A stretch of 64,000 bases of DNA from Yponomeuta sedellus (GCA_934045075.1 OW203737.1:454001-518000), one strand, 5' to 3'. Counted from the stretch's first letter, positions 52,909 to 63,365 are shown. The notes: a model not told the origin generated them from the letters alone. Translations and numbers: made by a program.

Positions 52909-53560
52909 TTGAACATACATACATACATACATACATACATACATACATACATACATACATACATACATACATACATACATACATACATACATACATAACC
53001 TCACGCCTGTATGCCAGAGGGGTAGGCAGAGACCAGGGACTGCCACTTGCCACGATCCTGACAGATCACCTTTGCTTCATCAACGTTCATAAGTCGTTGC
53101 ATGCTCGCACGCCGGTTCCGGGTACTTTTTATCTTTCCCTTTGCTAATACATCCCCTATCTGGTCGATGTATGTCCGCCTGGGACGACCCTTACCAACCC
53201 TTCCACTCACATTCGCAATATATATCTGTTTCGTCAATCTTTCTTCCTTCATGCTCTCCACATGTACAAACCAACGCAACATTCCTTTCTCAATTCTAGT
53301 CACTACATCCTCTTTCAGTCCACAACGTTCTCTGATCAGACTATTGCGTATCCTGTCATTCAAAGTAACACTACACATACTTCTCAAGGACCTCATTTCT
53401 ACTGCATTAATTCTACTTTCTTGCTTCTTTTGCCACACCCAAGTCTCGCTACCAAACATAAGTGTTGGGACCAGCACGCCACTATGAATAGCCAATCTAG
53501 CTCTTTTGGAGATGTTTCGGCTGCACACAATGGAGTGCAAGGCACCGTTTACACAATTTC
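52909..53560 (-). mobile_element. RTE-like LINE 3' end with (ACAT)n tail
   Basis: The minus frame 53540-53001 encodes 179 residues of a non-LTR ORF C-terminus: SGVLVPTLMFGSETWVWQKK, MRSLRSMCSVTLNDRIRNS, TRIEKGMLRWFVHVESMKEE, and VICQDRGKWQSLVSAYPSGI. A (CATA)n microsatellite of about 22 units (52909-52996) follows the 3' end. RTE-clade LINEs typically end in such short tandem repeats. It is 5' truncated and has no RT catalytic block. Confidence 0.82.
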
Positions 53561-53835
53561 CCGCTTTTACTCTTCTTTCTTTATCACCTTCACACTTTCA
53601 GCTTTGAAGTGGCTTTGAAATGACCGATTTACTGTTGAAAGGCATAGACGTGGTGGCAGATATGCTTATCATCGAGCTGCAACAGCAACAGAAAAAAAAA
53701 GACGAAAACTTTGGACACGTAAATGGATTTGAAGACGTGACTAACTACAATAGGTGCTTCGAATAATTTTATTCGATAAGACTTAACTCCGAATATTGTT
53801 TATTTTAGCATTTACTTCAGTTATACTGCTTTCCG

Positions 53836-54235
53836 AGCGGTGGTAGCTCAGTGGGTAGAACCATGGACTGGCAAGCGAGAGCCCCAGGTTCGATCTCGAG
53901 TGCAGGCATGTACCAATGACTTTGTTTAATTTTCAAAGTTACGTACATTTGCGAATTTGTAGTCGCAATATCACACGCTAACGGTGAAGGAAAACATCGT
54001 GAGGAAACCCGCGACTTGGTTGGCTCCGCACGTATTGACTAGTCTTTCCTGTGGGCTAGGCCGACTAAGCTGTCAGGATGGTATAGGTGCTGGGCAAGCC
54101 TACACCATCTATAAAACCATGTCCCAGGCACTACAGCGTCGGAGTGGTCCCTTCACTCATCTAGTGTGAGTGAGGATACCACTGGACGCTGTATAAATCA
54201 TCTCATTACGTAGATGCAAAAGGCCAATCATCATC
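53836..54235 (+). mobile_element. tRNA-derived SINE C, best copy
   Basis: Head GAGCGGTGGTAGCTCAGTGG (A box), B box AGGTTCGATCTCGAG, body ACGCTAACGGTGAAGGAAAA then GTGAGGAAACCCGCGAC, tail CATCTAGTGTGAGTGAGG and GTAGATGCAAAAGGCC. It defines the length of family C (about 400 bp). Confidence 0.82.
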
Positions 54236-54424
54236 ACTGCTTTCCACATTCAATTTTCTCCGTATTCGCTCCTGCGCGGCTTGTCTGGTGTCTGTATTTT
54301 TATACGATGCCAAACGCACATTCCACAATACTTCTTCACTTTCGTAAAGCTTCATAAACTGCAAATGATCTCTTTCTGGCCACTTTCTTCTACGCGGCAC
54401 AGAAATTTCTTGCGGAGACGCCAT
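54206..54424 (-). pseudogene. MADF-domain protein fragment (transposon-associated)
   Basis: Reading frame MASPQEISVPRRRKWPERDH, LQFMKLYESEEVLWNVR, LASYKNTDTRQAAQERIRRK matches the start of a MADF (Myb/SANT-like) DNA-binding domain: conserved F/L-x-x-LY-x-x-x-LWN and YKN. The last residues (WPFAST) come from the inserted SINE, so the domain is cut short. MADF proteins are the usual second protein of Harbinger-type transposons. A host MADF gene is less likely given the flanking inverted termini. Confidence 0.65.
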
Positions 54425-54599
54425 TTTGTTTTTGTTGTTGCATCAAAGACAACTAAGATGAGTAGAGCGCGGTCCGAGTCGGCGTTTTGATACGAGTGCA
54501 CTAAAATGGACAGTGTACACGATACGAGTAGCATCTTAGTAGCCGTCTTAGTAAACTCGGTCCGAGTCCACTAAAACCGTGAAAACGTTGTTGCCATAG

Positions 54600-55767
54600 T
54601 GATTAAGATTTTTGATGTTTAATTTTAGAAAAATATACGTAATTTGAAACACGTGACGATTTTTATTCCTTCGGTGGCGCTGGTTAGCACGCCGAAGCGC
54701 CTTAATTTCACAAACACCATATCCATTTCTACAACCAATATAAATCATACAATAGACATTCAAAGCTTCTACGAGGCACGCTTATATATTTTAATTCGCT
54801 TAATTAAATTTCTTAAGTAAATATCATTCTGCTAACTGACCCAATCCGTAGTCTATATAGAACTTTAGGTAAAATAGGCCAAAAGGCAGGCACTATTACT
54901 TATTGTAGTAGAATTTTCCTACAGTTATCAGCTGTCTTTATACTTTCAATAAATGCTCTGACTTGCACTCCACCACATCAGAATTGAACGCGATTAAAGA
55001 AAGTAATTGAAAAACTATAGCCTCTCCGCTCCTACAACATAGGTGTGACGAGAGGAGAATATTTGTTCAGTTACTGTCTTAACCGTGCTTAACAATAATC
55101 AATAAAAAAAACTTATGCATGTTACTTTCCATGCCTAGATATTTACACAAACACAGCGTCTCGAGGCGACTCCTACCTAAACTAGTGTAGCTGAAGCTGC
55201 CACTCAGACGCTGTAGTATGCGAGACTTATTTTTATTCAATAAAATCTATAAAAAATATTGTATAACTTCCCAAACACAGGTAAGTAAGGAAGTCTAAAG
55301 TGACAGTAAAAAAGTAATTTAAACAAAAATAGCTGTCACGTGACTAAAAGTATATAGATAAAAAATGTATAATTCTTTTTTCAAGAGGAATACAATTAAG
55401 TACCGCCTAAGACCTTTCACCGCACACACTAAAAATATTTTGTTACGTTTTACAGCCATCGACTTATATTCTAGTATATTATTTCTTCTGCGTTTTTAGT
55501 TGGTATTACGCCATCAGCTGGCCATCAGAAAAAGCTGTCAGATTGAAACCCTGTCATTCGTCAGGTATAATATAAGCACCACTCGTAATTTATTTCCTTA
55601 GATGGGTTTCTAAATGAAAAATTTAGACAGCAATGTGAGGTTTTTGAAACCAAAGTGGCAATGTAATTTATTAAGGCGCTGCTGGGGGTGATAATTAGCA
55701 CCACCAATGGAATACAAATCATAACTTGTTTTATAATAGTACGTTTTTTACAAAGAGTAAAGTAAGT
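54600..55767. other. Intergenic, mostly unassigned
   Basis: A SINE C tail-like piece lies at 55150-55225 (AACTAGTGTAGCTGAAGC). The rest is AT-rich with no gene. Confidence 0.4.
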
Positions 55768-56100
55768 TGACGGCCTCGGTGGCGCAGCGATTTGGCACGC
55801 TGACTGTAAAACCAAAGGTCTCGGGTTCGATCCCCGGCCGGGTCAAACTAGGAAACGAACTTTTCTAGTTTGTCTCGGGTCTTGGATGTTATTTATGTAT
55901 TTATTGTAGACTTTTAGTCCGGATCTACTTACGTGTGTTGTTATAACTCAACGATAGATTTAATACAATAAATACATATAACAAACGCCCCGAGACCAAC
56001 TACAAAAGTTCGTTTCCTATTTTGACCCGGCCGGGGATCGAACCCGAGACCTTCGGTTTTACAGTGAGCGTGCCAAACCGCTGCGCCACCGAGGCCGTCG
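55768..56100. mobile_element. Two tRNA-derived SINE E copies head-out, inverted
   Basis: A plus copy (from 55768: GACGGCCTCGGTGGCGCAGC, B box GGGTTCGATCCCCGGCC) faces a minus copy ending at 56100. The inverted pairing continues through the tails (TATGTATTTATTGTA), leaving only a short centre near 55920-55960. The anticodon-like loop CTGTAAA resembles tRNA-Tyr (GTA). Heads share sequence with SINE D. Confidence 0.8.
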
Positions 56101-56179
56101 AAAGTATACTTCTGCCGTTGAATAATGGAAACACAAAAAATATCTTAAAGTTAAAACATTAAAAGAAGACTGAGAGAGT

Positions 56180-56708
56180 CTTAGCTCGATATTCAGAAAC
56201 GATTATGAGCGTGAGCTCAATGTGAGTCCGAGTCTTCCAACTGTCAAAATGCAAGTCTCAGGGATATTTTGTATTCACAGTTGAGTTTGAGATACCAAAA
56301 ATTGAGCGCAAGCTAAGCTGAGTAGTGGATTTCGGCGACTTAGCTCAGACTCAAGGTGGCAATGACGAAGAAAGTGGCGACACCTGGAGGCAATTTGAGA
56401 AATCTAACTATCCTGTTGTGAAGTAACCTTTTTTTTGTATTCACAATCAGTGTTGCCAGTTTAAGCGATTTATCGCTATTTGGGCTATCTCTGAGGATGA
56501 AATGGAGACCTGAATTGGCAATTCGCAACCGGTAACGTCAAAAACTCTACCACAGATTACAAGCTCGAGTAAGTTTAGCTTGGGCCGTGGCTTAGCTGAG
56601 TTCGAGTCGAGACTGTGAATACAAAATTCTTGAGTCTTCGTTGAGATTGCCCAACCGATGTTCAGCTTAGTTCACGTTCAACGCTGTGTTTCTGAATATA
56701 AGCCTTAG
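56180..56708. mobile_element. MITE with ATATTCAGAAAC termini
   Basis: Left end TTAGCTCGATATTCAGAAAC pairs with right end GTTTCTGAATATAAGCCTTA. The ends are followed by inverted GTGAGCTCA/TTAGTTCAC and TATTTTGTATTCACAG / CTGTGAATACAAAAT segments, showing a long but diverged inverted structure. No coding capacity. Confidence 0.7.
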
Positions 56709-56869
56709 AGCTGAACATAATCGACGACACACATTAAATAAACTTCCTTCGTTTTCGTTTGCTTAGTTTTGTGCGAGAAATAGATATACGAATAAATAGA
56801 GACTGGGCTTGTAATTTTTCGACTCCAGGAAGCCTTTCTTAACTAAATAAATCTTAATGTTAATAGCTT

Positions 56870-56940
56870 AGATGTGTAAGCCTTTTTATGTATTTTGTTT
56901 TCTGGTGTGTACAATAAAGAGTTCTAATCTAATCTCTCCC
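56870..56940 (+). mobile_element. LINE 3' tail
   Basis: TGTGTAAGCCTTTTTATG ... CTGGTGTGTACAATAAAGAG followed by TTCTAATCTAATC matches tails at 59500-59580 and 60525-60595. Confidence 0.5.
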
Positions 56941-56943
56941 CAA

Positions 56944-57274
56944 AAGCAATTCCCATACAAACGTAGCGAGGTTTTTATTTACCAACGATGATTATGCCGG
57001 ATTGGAATGAAACTTTACGAATTCGTTCAGAGGTCACAAATCGGGGTTTGATCGTGTCTACAATTGGAAATAAACTTATCAAAAAGAAATTGATAGCCTT
57101 GAAAAATAGTTTCTATGAAAAATCTTACGACACTATGATTTATTTTCTATCGTGCCAATTTTAGTTGTAAGCAGGCTCAAACATCGAATCGTATCCTCTA
57201 AACGTATTGGCAAAGTTTCATTCATTCAGTCATTTGTAAAGAAAAGCTAAACTACATTTGTATGGGAATTGCTT
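56944..57274. mobile_element. MITE with AAGCAATTCCCATACAAA termini
   Basis: 56944-56966 and 57252-57274 are 23-bp inverted repeats with one mismatch. The 331-bp element has no open frame. Confidence 0.8.
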
Positions 57275-58044
57275 CTCGAGGGAAATTCTTAATCTCTTAT
57301 ATCTTTAGGTAAATGCAAATACCTCTTGTCCCCAATTGGGCGTCACGTAAAAGTTATGAAATTCGTCGAAACGTGAAAGTGGCCTTGAAGCGACGCGTTA
57401 CATATTTCCGCAAATCGTTTAGGTAAATTCGGTACAGGCACCAAAACTTCTGCAGTAGTCTCTGTATAAGCCACTAAAAATATTAAAAAAAAACAAGGTC
57501 AGTCCCTTCATTATGTAACTCGTAAGGCATACATCTGCATGCAAAAACAAAATATCTACTAGACTTCGTTTTCCAATGATGTCTCTTAATATTGATGACT
57601 CATTTAAGATAGCCGCTTAAATGCGACATCAACTATGTGCGATACATGTTACGCCTCAGCAGAGCTAAGTAAACATTACGTTTCGCACACAGGTTTATGT
57701 GTTAAAAAATACATAATCAAGGCACTGAAGGCTAATTGCCCAAAAATAAAAGTGTCCCAAGCCAGAACGAATGCTGAATTTGACAGATTTTAATCATTAG
57801 TGTCTCAGATGGTTACAAGCGAACTCGAAGCGACGATGGAATATAATTATAAAACAAAAACGCTCTTAGTATTTTAGCACAAAAACAGCGGCCTCCTATG
57901 CCATTCACAAACCTGTCTTTCTTTCACAATTCCGCGTCAAATCAGTGCGGCACCTATGTATTTAAAACACTTGTCAAAATCATTGATTTTTCACAAGTTT
58001 TGAAAACTTTAGACTTAGACAGAACAGACAGACAGAATAGGTTT
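57275..58044. other. Intergenic between the MITE and the membrane-protein gene
   Basis: No recognisable gene or repeat. Confidence 0.4.
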
Positions 58045-58050
58045 TTTATT
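58045..58050 (-). terminator. Poly(A) signal for the membrane-protein gene
   Basis: TTTATT on plus reads AATAAA on minus, 270 nt past the stop codon at 58322-58320. It is the best candidate in that interval. Confidence 0.45.
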
Positions 58051-58319
58051 ACCCTAAGTAACCCGGAATGAGACAGATTCTAAGTACACACTTCCAACTC
58101 CGATCAAAGAACATAACGGTGCAAAGGAGTGATCCAAACTTTTGACTCCAGAAACAAATTGAAAACAGTACACTTGTTTGGTCAGTCGTGTAAAAATCAT
58201 CTGTCAAATAGTAGTCTCGTGGCTCGGTACACACTTCACTTACAGAATCTTAGACCTAAGCAACGAAAATCTCCTTACAATCCAAACGCAAGGGTTCAAA
58301 AGTGGAGGGTTCCGCGGGT

Positions 58320-58411
58320 TCAGTAGTCACTCTTGGGACCCATCATGTCCTCAGAGCTCTTCACCAACATGTAGTAGCTGTTGATGCACAGGATGCAGTA
58401 GGCAATCACGC
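58320..58411 (-). CDS. Membrane-protein last exon
   Basis: Acceptor TTTCCGCAG before GC GTG ATT. The two leading bases complete a Cys codon from the previous exon. It encodes VIAYCILCINSYYMLVKSSE and ends GPKSDY, TGA. Confidence 0.78.
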
Positions 58412-61400
58412 CTGCGGAAATAGGAGAAGCAATTCAACTTTGATTATAATATATCATACTTATCTAGTAATTTACTTTAATATCAACCCTTGTATGTCCC
58501 CACTGCTGGGGCACGGGTCTCTTCCTGCGTCGCAGGAAGGTTAAGCTATACTCCACCACGGGGGCCAAGTCCGGGTTGGTGGAGGATTGTAAGACAGTGG
58601 CGGGCCTTACTGTCAGAAGTTATAAAGCCGCTCGTAAGGCCTCTGACGGGGCTTAACCACTGCCATTACATGACAGCCGGCACCAACGGCTTAATTTACC
58701 TTGCGAAACACGGAAGCGCTCGGAAAAAGGTCACAAGCAGTAGTCACGGGACGGTCACCCATCCTGCGCCTGAAAGCGCCTGTTGCTGCTTAACTTAAGT
58801 GACTGGTTCCAGTCACTCGGTTCGACTAGGCCACGAGTAATTTAGATAGTAAAATATCACTTCGTAAATCAACACTTCGTCTAGATTAGATGACTGGGGC
58901 GGCCAGTTATTATAAAGAAGCATCATTAAAGTAAGTATAGCATATAATAACTGCTATTTCGTCGTCGTCGTCGTCAGGCTATACTAGTCCACTGCTGGAC
59001 ACAGCCCTCCCCTAAAGAGCGCCACGCTGTGCTATCATAGGGGGCAATGCCCACAATCCCCACGCCGCGCCGGGCACGCAGGTTGGGGGACGCAGTTTGG
59101 TGGAATTGTACTGCAAGAGGCGCTGCTGCCCACCCCCGGTTTGTGTCCCTTAGTCCCCTTTTAAGACAACCGCGGGAAGAATTGGGTTGGTGCTATTCTC
59201 TAGGCCGACACCGCACAGCAGTTATTTAACGCTACTTAACGGCAGTAAAACTCACAGAAGAAGAGTAGTCCCTCGGCGAACGCCAGGAAGATTTCGGAGC
59301 CGTGTCCCGCGATGCCGTAGCGAGCTGCCGAGACCGCTATGGCCACTAAGGCCGCCACCAGCAGAGCTATCATCACCAGCACCCACGCGCGGAGGCATAG
59401 CAGGTTCCGCTGCAGATGAGGGATAGATAGGTAAACGAATTATTACCAGAAGACACACACACGTATAACTAACTTTAGTTCCCAGGTTTTAGGCTAAGCA
59501 ATAAGGCCGCCAGTTGTTCTTTGTATGATTACATGTTTTATAATATGTGCTCTGGTGTACAATAAAGAATATCTAAGCTGAATACAGCTGAATCTTATCT
59601 AAGCTGAATACATCCTACATGGGGCATTGCACGCGTTTCTGTAATAAAATCCCTGAAGATATATTAAGCTTGCCTGAAACGCGGTTCAAAATATGTATAA
59701 AGTGCACTTTGTGCCAAAAGGGCTACTGTAACATAATGGATTATTCGGACGACAATGATGTCTGGAATAAAAGCCAGTATACAGCGCATACGTTCTGTTT
59801 TATAAATTATTGTGTAAACTCTGTTAATTACGGACTTTGAATAGACTAAGTTTAGTTTTTTTTCCATTTTTTACAATGACACCTAGTTTAACTTGTATTA
59901 ATATGAATACAACATTTTAATTCATTGATTGGTGACATACGAGTTAATAAGGCACAGAGTAACAACACAAACAATAAGACAAAATTGAAGCATACAATAA
60001 TGATATACAAAGATGGAGGCCTCCAAAAAATAAAATAATAATTATGTACTTAAAAAAGAACTCTTTCCTGTACACACAAAATATTACGGAACATTTTGTA
60101 ATTGCGAATGAAATTCAGGTATGAAAACTTGAGTATGTTGATATGTATGAACTTTATTTGTAAGTCATTTCTTCCCATATATTGCTTCTCTCTTCATCTT
60201 GAGCTTGTCTGGAAGTCGCTCTTAGCGATAAGACCGCCAATTGTATACGGCAAAACTTATATATCGCACCCTCAGAACGAAAGAGGCCTAAGTCAAAAAA
60301 TAGTTTAAATACTCAAAAAATTCTCAAAAAATTGAGTACCTAACAATCATAGAGAGACATAAAAAGGTATGCTCTATCCGATGAATAGTAAAACAAAGGC
60401 ACTTATTGTAAAAAAAGAGCATAGCGAATCTTCCGTCCACGGCATACCTTTTTATGACTCTATGATTGTAACTCAATTTCACTATTTTTTGACTTAGGCC
60501 TCTTTCGTTCTGAGGGTGCGATATATGTAAGCCTTTTAAAGTAGATATTAATTTATCTGGCTAGTACAAAGAAGAGTTCTAATCTAATCCGAATGGTTTT
60601 TATTATATGATGAGTGGTATTGCTACTACGAGTATAACTTCACAAACGTAAGTAACTTAGAAAACAAAGTCATGAAGCTAACGCTAACTGCGAAGAAAAA
60701 CATCGCGGGGAAACCTGAGTGCATGCAAAACAACAAATAACACCAGTTAGCATAACAAGTCACGTGAGGATAGAAAGCTATAAAGTTTATCACTGTTGGG
60801 TTAAGTTTATCGCTCGCCGGCGTTGGCTGATCAAATGTTTGTACAACCTTCAATTAACTTAACACAGTGACATCACGCAGCTCTACGACAGTATGTGTTT
60901 TCGCTCTGCACTTCCATTGGCCGTAGAATGTTATCGCTGTAAATACGATTCCCGTGTGCAATAAAAAGCAAATAACATAGTTATAATTATCTATCGCCAA
61001 TGGTTATTTGTGAAGAGTATTAAGATAATGCAATTAGTGAAGTGTAGAGCGAAGCGGTAGATAGATATATAGAGAACACTGTATTGCACAACCAGAAAAA
61101 AATAATTATAACGATCATTTATTAAATCTAAGTAGTCCTATATAGTAATATTATAAACGCGAAAGTTTAGAAGTATGTACTCGTATGGGTGGATGTTTCT
61201 TACTCTTTCATGTAAAGACTACGGAATGGATTTAAATGAAAATTTACAATATTACAGCTTAAATACATCATCACATAGGCTACAATTTATAATGATATTG
61301 CGTGACGTCAAATGTCCAAAAATAAGACGATAAGTGTCAAGTAGGAAAAAATCTATCATCTTCAAAAAAACCCTTTCTACGCCACGCTAATATCGCGGGC

Positions 61401-62084
61401 ACCAGCTAATGTAATTGTCAGTCTTATCGCTTAGAGCAATCACTTCCAGACAGACTTTGAGTGTATTGCATGAAGAATATAGTCGGTAGGTGGTTCTACA
61501 CAAATAATAAAATCGAAAATATATGAACGCCGGCTTCTTATTCCTCGTCATTCGCCGCGTCTCCCGACCGCTATATTCGAAAAATTTAATCCATCAATCT
61601 TTCCGCTCCTTCATCCGACTTCACCGGCCTGGAACACCCCGTAGGTTAGCCCATGGTTAGCCCTCCTCGTCATTCCACGGGGCTCCCGACCGCTATATTC
61701 GATCCATTTCCTTCATCAATCTTTTCTCCTATGCATCTCCACTGACCTTGAAAACCCCGTAGATTAGCGTGGAGGCAAGCGTCACATGCTAAGCACAGCA
61801 ATGCGCTACGTCGTGTAAACACTCTCGTCGTCATCCCCGGGGCTCCCGACCGCTATATTGGATTAATTCCATCATCAATTATTCCTCCCTCATCCGACTC
61901 CACCAACCTTGAAAACCCCGTAGATTAGCGTGGACGCGAGCACCACATGCGCGAAGCTGAGCACGGCGAGAGTGATGGCAATGCGCCGCCAGGTCGTGTA
62001 AACACCCTCCTTGTCACTCGCCGCGGCCGCCGACAGCTGCACTGAGAAGTAAGTGCAGTACGCCACGAGCGCCACCGAAACTAT
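58320..62084 (-). CDS. Insect multi-pass membrane protein, C-terminal exons
   Basis: Function unknown. Three exons join in frame with GT-AG introns: 62084-61908, 59409-59256 and 58411-58320, giving 140 residues and a stop. Visible hydrophobic segments: IVSVALVAYCTYFSVQL (end of a helix), IAITLAVLSFAHVVLASTLI, VLVMIALLVAALVAIAVSAA, and FAEGLLFFCVIAYCILCINS, then a polar tail KSSEDMMGPKSDY. A loop with EGVYTTWRR lies after the first segment. The pattern of four short membrane spans and a short cytoplasmic tail resembles small insect tetraspan proteins of unknown function (DUF4728/pasiflora-like, from memory). The N-terminal exon is outside the window or unrecognised. Confidence 0.75.
58480..58840 (-). 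mobile_element. 5S-derived SINE, near full length, in an intron
   Basis: The full family A from ATATCAACCCTTGTATGTCC (3' end) to TCACTCGGTTCGACTAGGCC (5' end). The 5S-like head on the minus strand reads CACTTAAGTTAAGCAGCAAC, then a diverged C-box region, then GGATGGGTGACCGTCCCGTG. It lies in the last intron of the membrane-protein gene, same strand as the gene. Confidence 0.82.
58960..59140 (-). mobile_element. LINE 3' end with (GAC)n tail
   Basis: TCGTCGTCGTCGTC then AGGCTATACTAGTCCACTGC and CCTCCCCTAAAGAGCGCCAC, as at 18425-18590. It is inserted in the last intron of the membrane-protein gene. Confidence 0.65.
59256..59409 (-). CDS. Membrane-protein exon (third helix)
   Basis: Acceptor CTCATCTGCAG before CGG AAC CTG; donor TTCTTCT|GTGAGT. 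51 codons plus one base. It begins RNLLCLRAWVLVMIALLVAA and ends with EGLLFF. Confidence 0.78.
59410..60260. other. Intron of the membrane-protein gene
   Basis: A LINE tail at 59500-59580 (GGCCGCCAGTTGTTC ... GTGTACAATAAAGAATATC) and another beginning at 60205 (TGTCTGGAAGTCGCTCTTAG). Nothing else recognised. Confidence 0.45.
60261..60523. mobile_element. 263-bp MITE, family K copy 2
   Basis: Same termini as 45351-45614 (TATCGCACCCTCAGAACGAA / GAGGGTGCGATA) with internal sequence inverted. It splits a LINE 3' tail: CTTAGCGATAAGACCGCC lies to its left and CTAGTACAAAGAAGAGTTC to its right. Confidence 0.85.
60608..60730. mobile_element. Scrambled SINE C fragment
   Basis: CACAAACGTAAGTAACTTAG, AAAACAAAGTCATG and CTAACTGCGAAGAAAAACAT recall family C body segments, but their order and strand do not match one intact copy. 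Confidence 0.4.
60731..61542. other. Intron of the membrane-protein gene, unassigned
   Basis: AT-rich. The segment around 61150-61210 resembles the flanking part of repeat F at 28655. No gene. Confidence 0.4.
61543..61905 (-). repeat. Decaying tandem copies of an exon/intron junction
   Basis: Units starting at about 61543 and 61662 repeat the region that begins at about 61826 and continues into the true exon at 61908. Shared marks are GGGCTCCCGACCGCTATATT, TTGAAAACCCCGTAGATTAG and ACGTCGTGTAAACACTC. The middle unit keeps a 5' splice-like TTCAAG|GTCAGT but has lost about 20 bases of exon sequence and has an in-frame TAG. The left unit keeps only the last dozen exon bases and has lost the GT. 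Confidence 0.82.
61908..62084 (-). CDS. Membrane-protein exon (loop and helix)
   Basis: Acceptor TTTTCCAG before ATA GTT TCG; donor TTCAAG|GTTGGT. 59 codons, phase 0 at both ends. GC-rich codon use contrasts with the AT-rich surroundings, as expected for a real exon. Confidence 0.78.
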
Positions 62085-62439
62085 CTGGAAAAGACGAGAA
62101 GGATTGTTGAGTTCTTGTTTCGTTCCACTACTCAGGGGGTGGTGGATACTGGCGGGAAACTTAGTTCAACGATTCAAAGTCGATCAACGGGCTATGTTTC
62201 CGAAGACTTTGATGGATCACATCAGTAATTGGATCATTCGCCAAGGATCTAAGGTGAATGGCATAGACAAGTTAGTTACACCTAAGATTTCCACATTTAG
62301 ATAGAGAACACTTTATTGCACAAACAGAAAAAAATATTTACAACCATATGATTTGTTATAAATGCTTATGCTGAGGTATACTTGGGACCCTAGGGTTTCC
62401 TCACGTTATACTACAAGAACATAACATATCGCACCCACG

Positions 62440-62660
62440 ATCTTCCAATAAAGAATTCCAATAAAGAATGCCAGTTCCTGGTCTCGTGTGGAGAGCAGGA
62501 ACTGGCAAACGCGGCGTAGCACGTCCACCAGTTCGCTGGACCGACGATCTGAGGTAGATTGTTGGCTGGACGAGAATGGCCGAGAACAGAAAGAAGTGTC
62601 TTGCCTTTGAAGAGGCCTGGGTCCGGCAGTGGATGAGTACGAGCTGTTTGACTGATCATG
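62440..62660 (+). mobile_element. LINE C-terminal fragment
   Basis: GGCAAACGCGGCGTAGCACG, CCACCAGTTCGCTGGACCGA and GAGGCCTGGGTCCGGCAGTG correspond to the GKRGVARPPVRWTDDLR ... EAWVRQW type of LINE ORF ending. It has frame breaks. Confidence 0.6.
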
Positions 62661-62704
62661 GGGGTTGAAGCCACTCAATCCGAAGGGTTACATCTTTATC
62701 TCAT

Positions 62705-62800
62705 TCGATATCAACCCTTCTATGTAAATTATCTCTCTCTCTCTCCCCACTGCTGGGGCACGGGTCTCTTCCTGCATCACAGGAAGGTTAGGCCATACAT
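62705..62800 (-). mobile_element. 5S-derived SINE 3' fragment with CT insertion
   Basis: GATATCAACCCTTCTATGTA is followed by a CTCTCTCTCTCT insertion and then CCCCACTGCTGGGGCACGGG through GAAGGTTAGGCCATAC. A microsatellite has expanded inside the SINE end. Confidence 0.75.
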
Positions 62801-63159
62801 CTTTATCCCATAGGTAACGCAAATTAATACTAGTAGCAGGTGGTAGTAACCCACAATACTGAGACACGCCGATCAAGCGATCGTCGCATTCCAGTGTAGT
62901 GCCTGGTGTTAAGCACCGTATGATGCCCTACTTTTCTGTTTTAATAACAGGTAAATATTTTATTTATAAATCCGTGTTTATTCAACAATACTTTACAAGA
63001 CAATTAATAACTAGATAGAACAGAGAACTAAATTAAAAAACTGGCATAAGTAAAAAAGACAATATGTACAAAAAGTCAAAATAAAACAATAAAAAAGGTC
63101 TGTCGCCAACACCTGGGTTGCGTTTCATTAACACTACAATTCACAGTTTATAATGACAT
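62801..63159. other. Unassigned
   Basis: AT-rich, no recognised feature, and no N-terminal exon of the membrane-protein gene was identified. Confidence 0.4.
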
Positions 63160-63365
63160 AATAACATAACATTACATTTACATACAGGCATAATGCTTCT
63201 GGCCGCACACTAGGATACCCTGTGTCGTGAGAACCAGAAACAGTGACATCACAAACATGTAAACATCCAAGACGTGGCGTTTTTTTTTGTTCCCAGCCGG
63301 GGTTCGAACCCGAGACCTCTCGCATGATATGCAGATGCGCTACCGCTGCGCCAAAGAGGTCGTAA
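63160..63365 (-). mobile_element. tRNA-derived SINE D copy
   Basis: Plus strand: ACACTAGGATACCCTGTGTC, TCACAAACATGTAAACATCC, reversed B box CGGGGTTCGAACCCGAGACC and ATGCGCTACCGCTGCGCC. A full-length member of the family at 32700-32895. Confidence 0.8.

Larger units (their letters stand above)
52711..54590. mobile_element. Harbinger-like element with nested LINE and SINE
   Basis: Inverted ends CGTTTTCACGGTCTTAGTTG (from 52715) and ACTAAAACCGTGAAAACG (to 54587), extending through GACTCGGACCG, bound the region. It holds a MADF-type protein gene on the minus strand and, near 53690-53740 on plus, a remnant KRRKLWTRKWI followed by a stop, resembling the basic N-terminus of Harbinger nucleases. An RTE-like LINE (52909-53560) and a SINE C (53836-54235) are inserted within it. 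No clear 3-bp target duplication was found. Confidence 0.65.

Noticed and set aside
52909..52996. Regular short repeats that could suggest a CRISPR array
   Set aside because: A pure 4-bp (CATA)n microsatellite with no spacers, explained as the 3' tail of an RTE-like LINE.
55768..55850. Possible tRNA-Tyr gene
   Set aside because: A and B boxes and a GTA loop are present, but the acceptor ends do not pair and the sequence is part of a repeated SINE.
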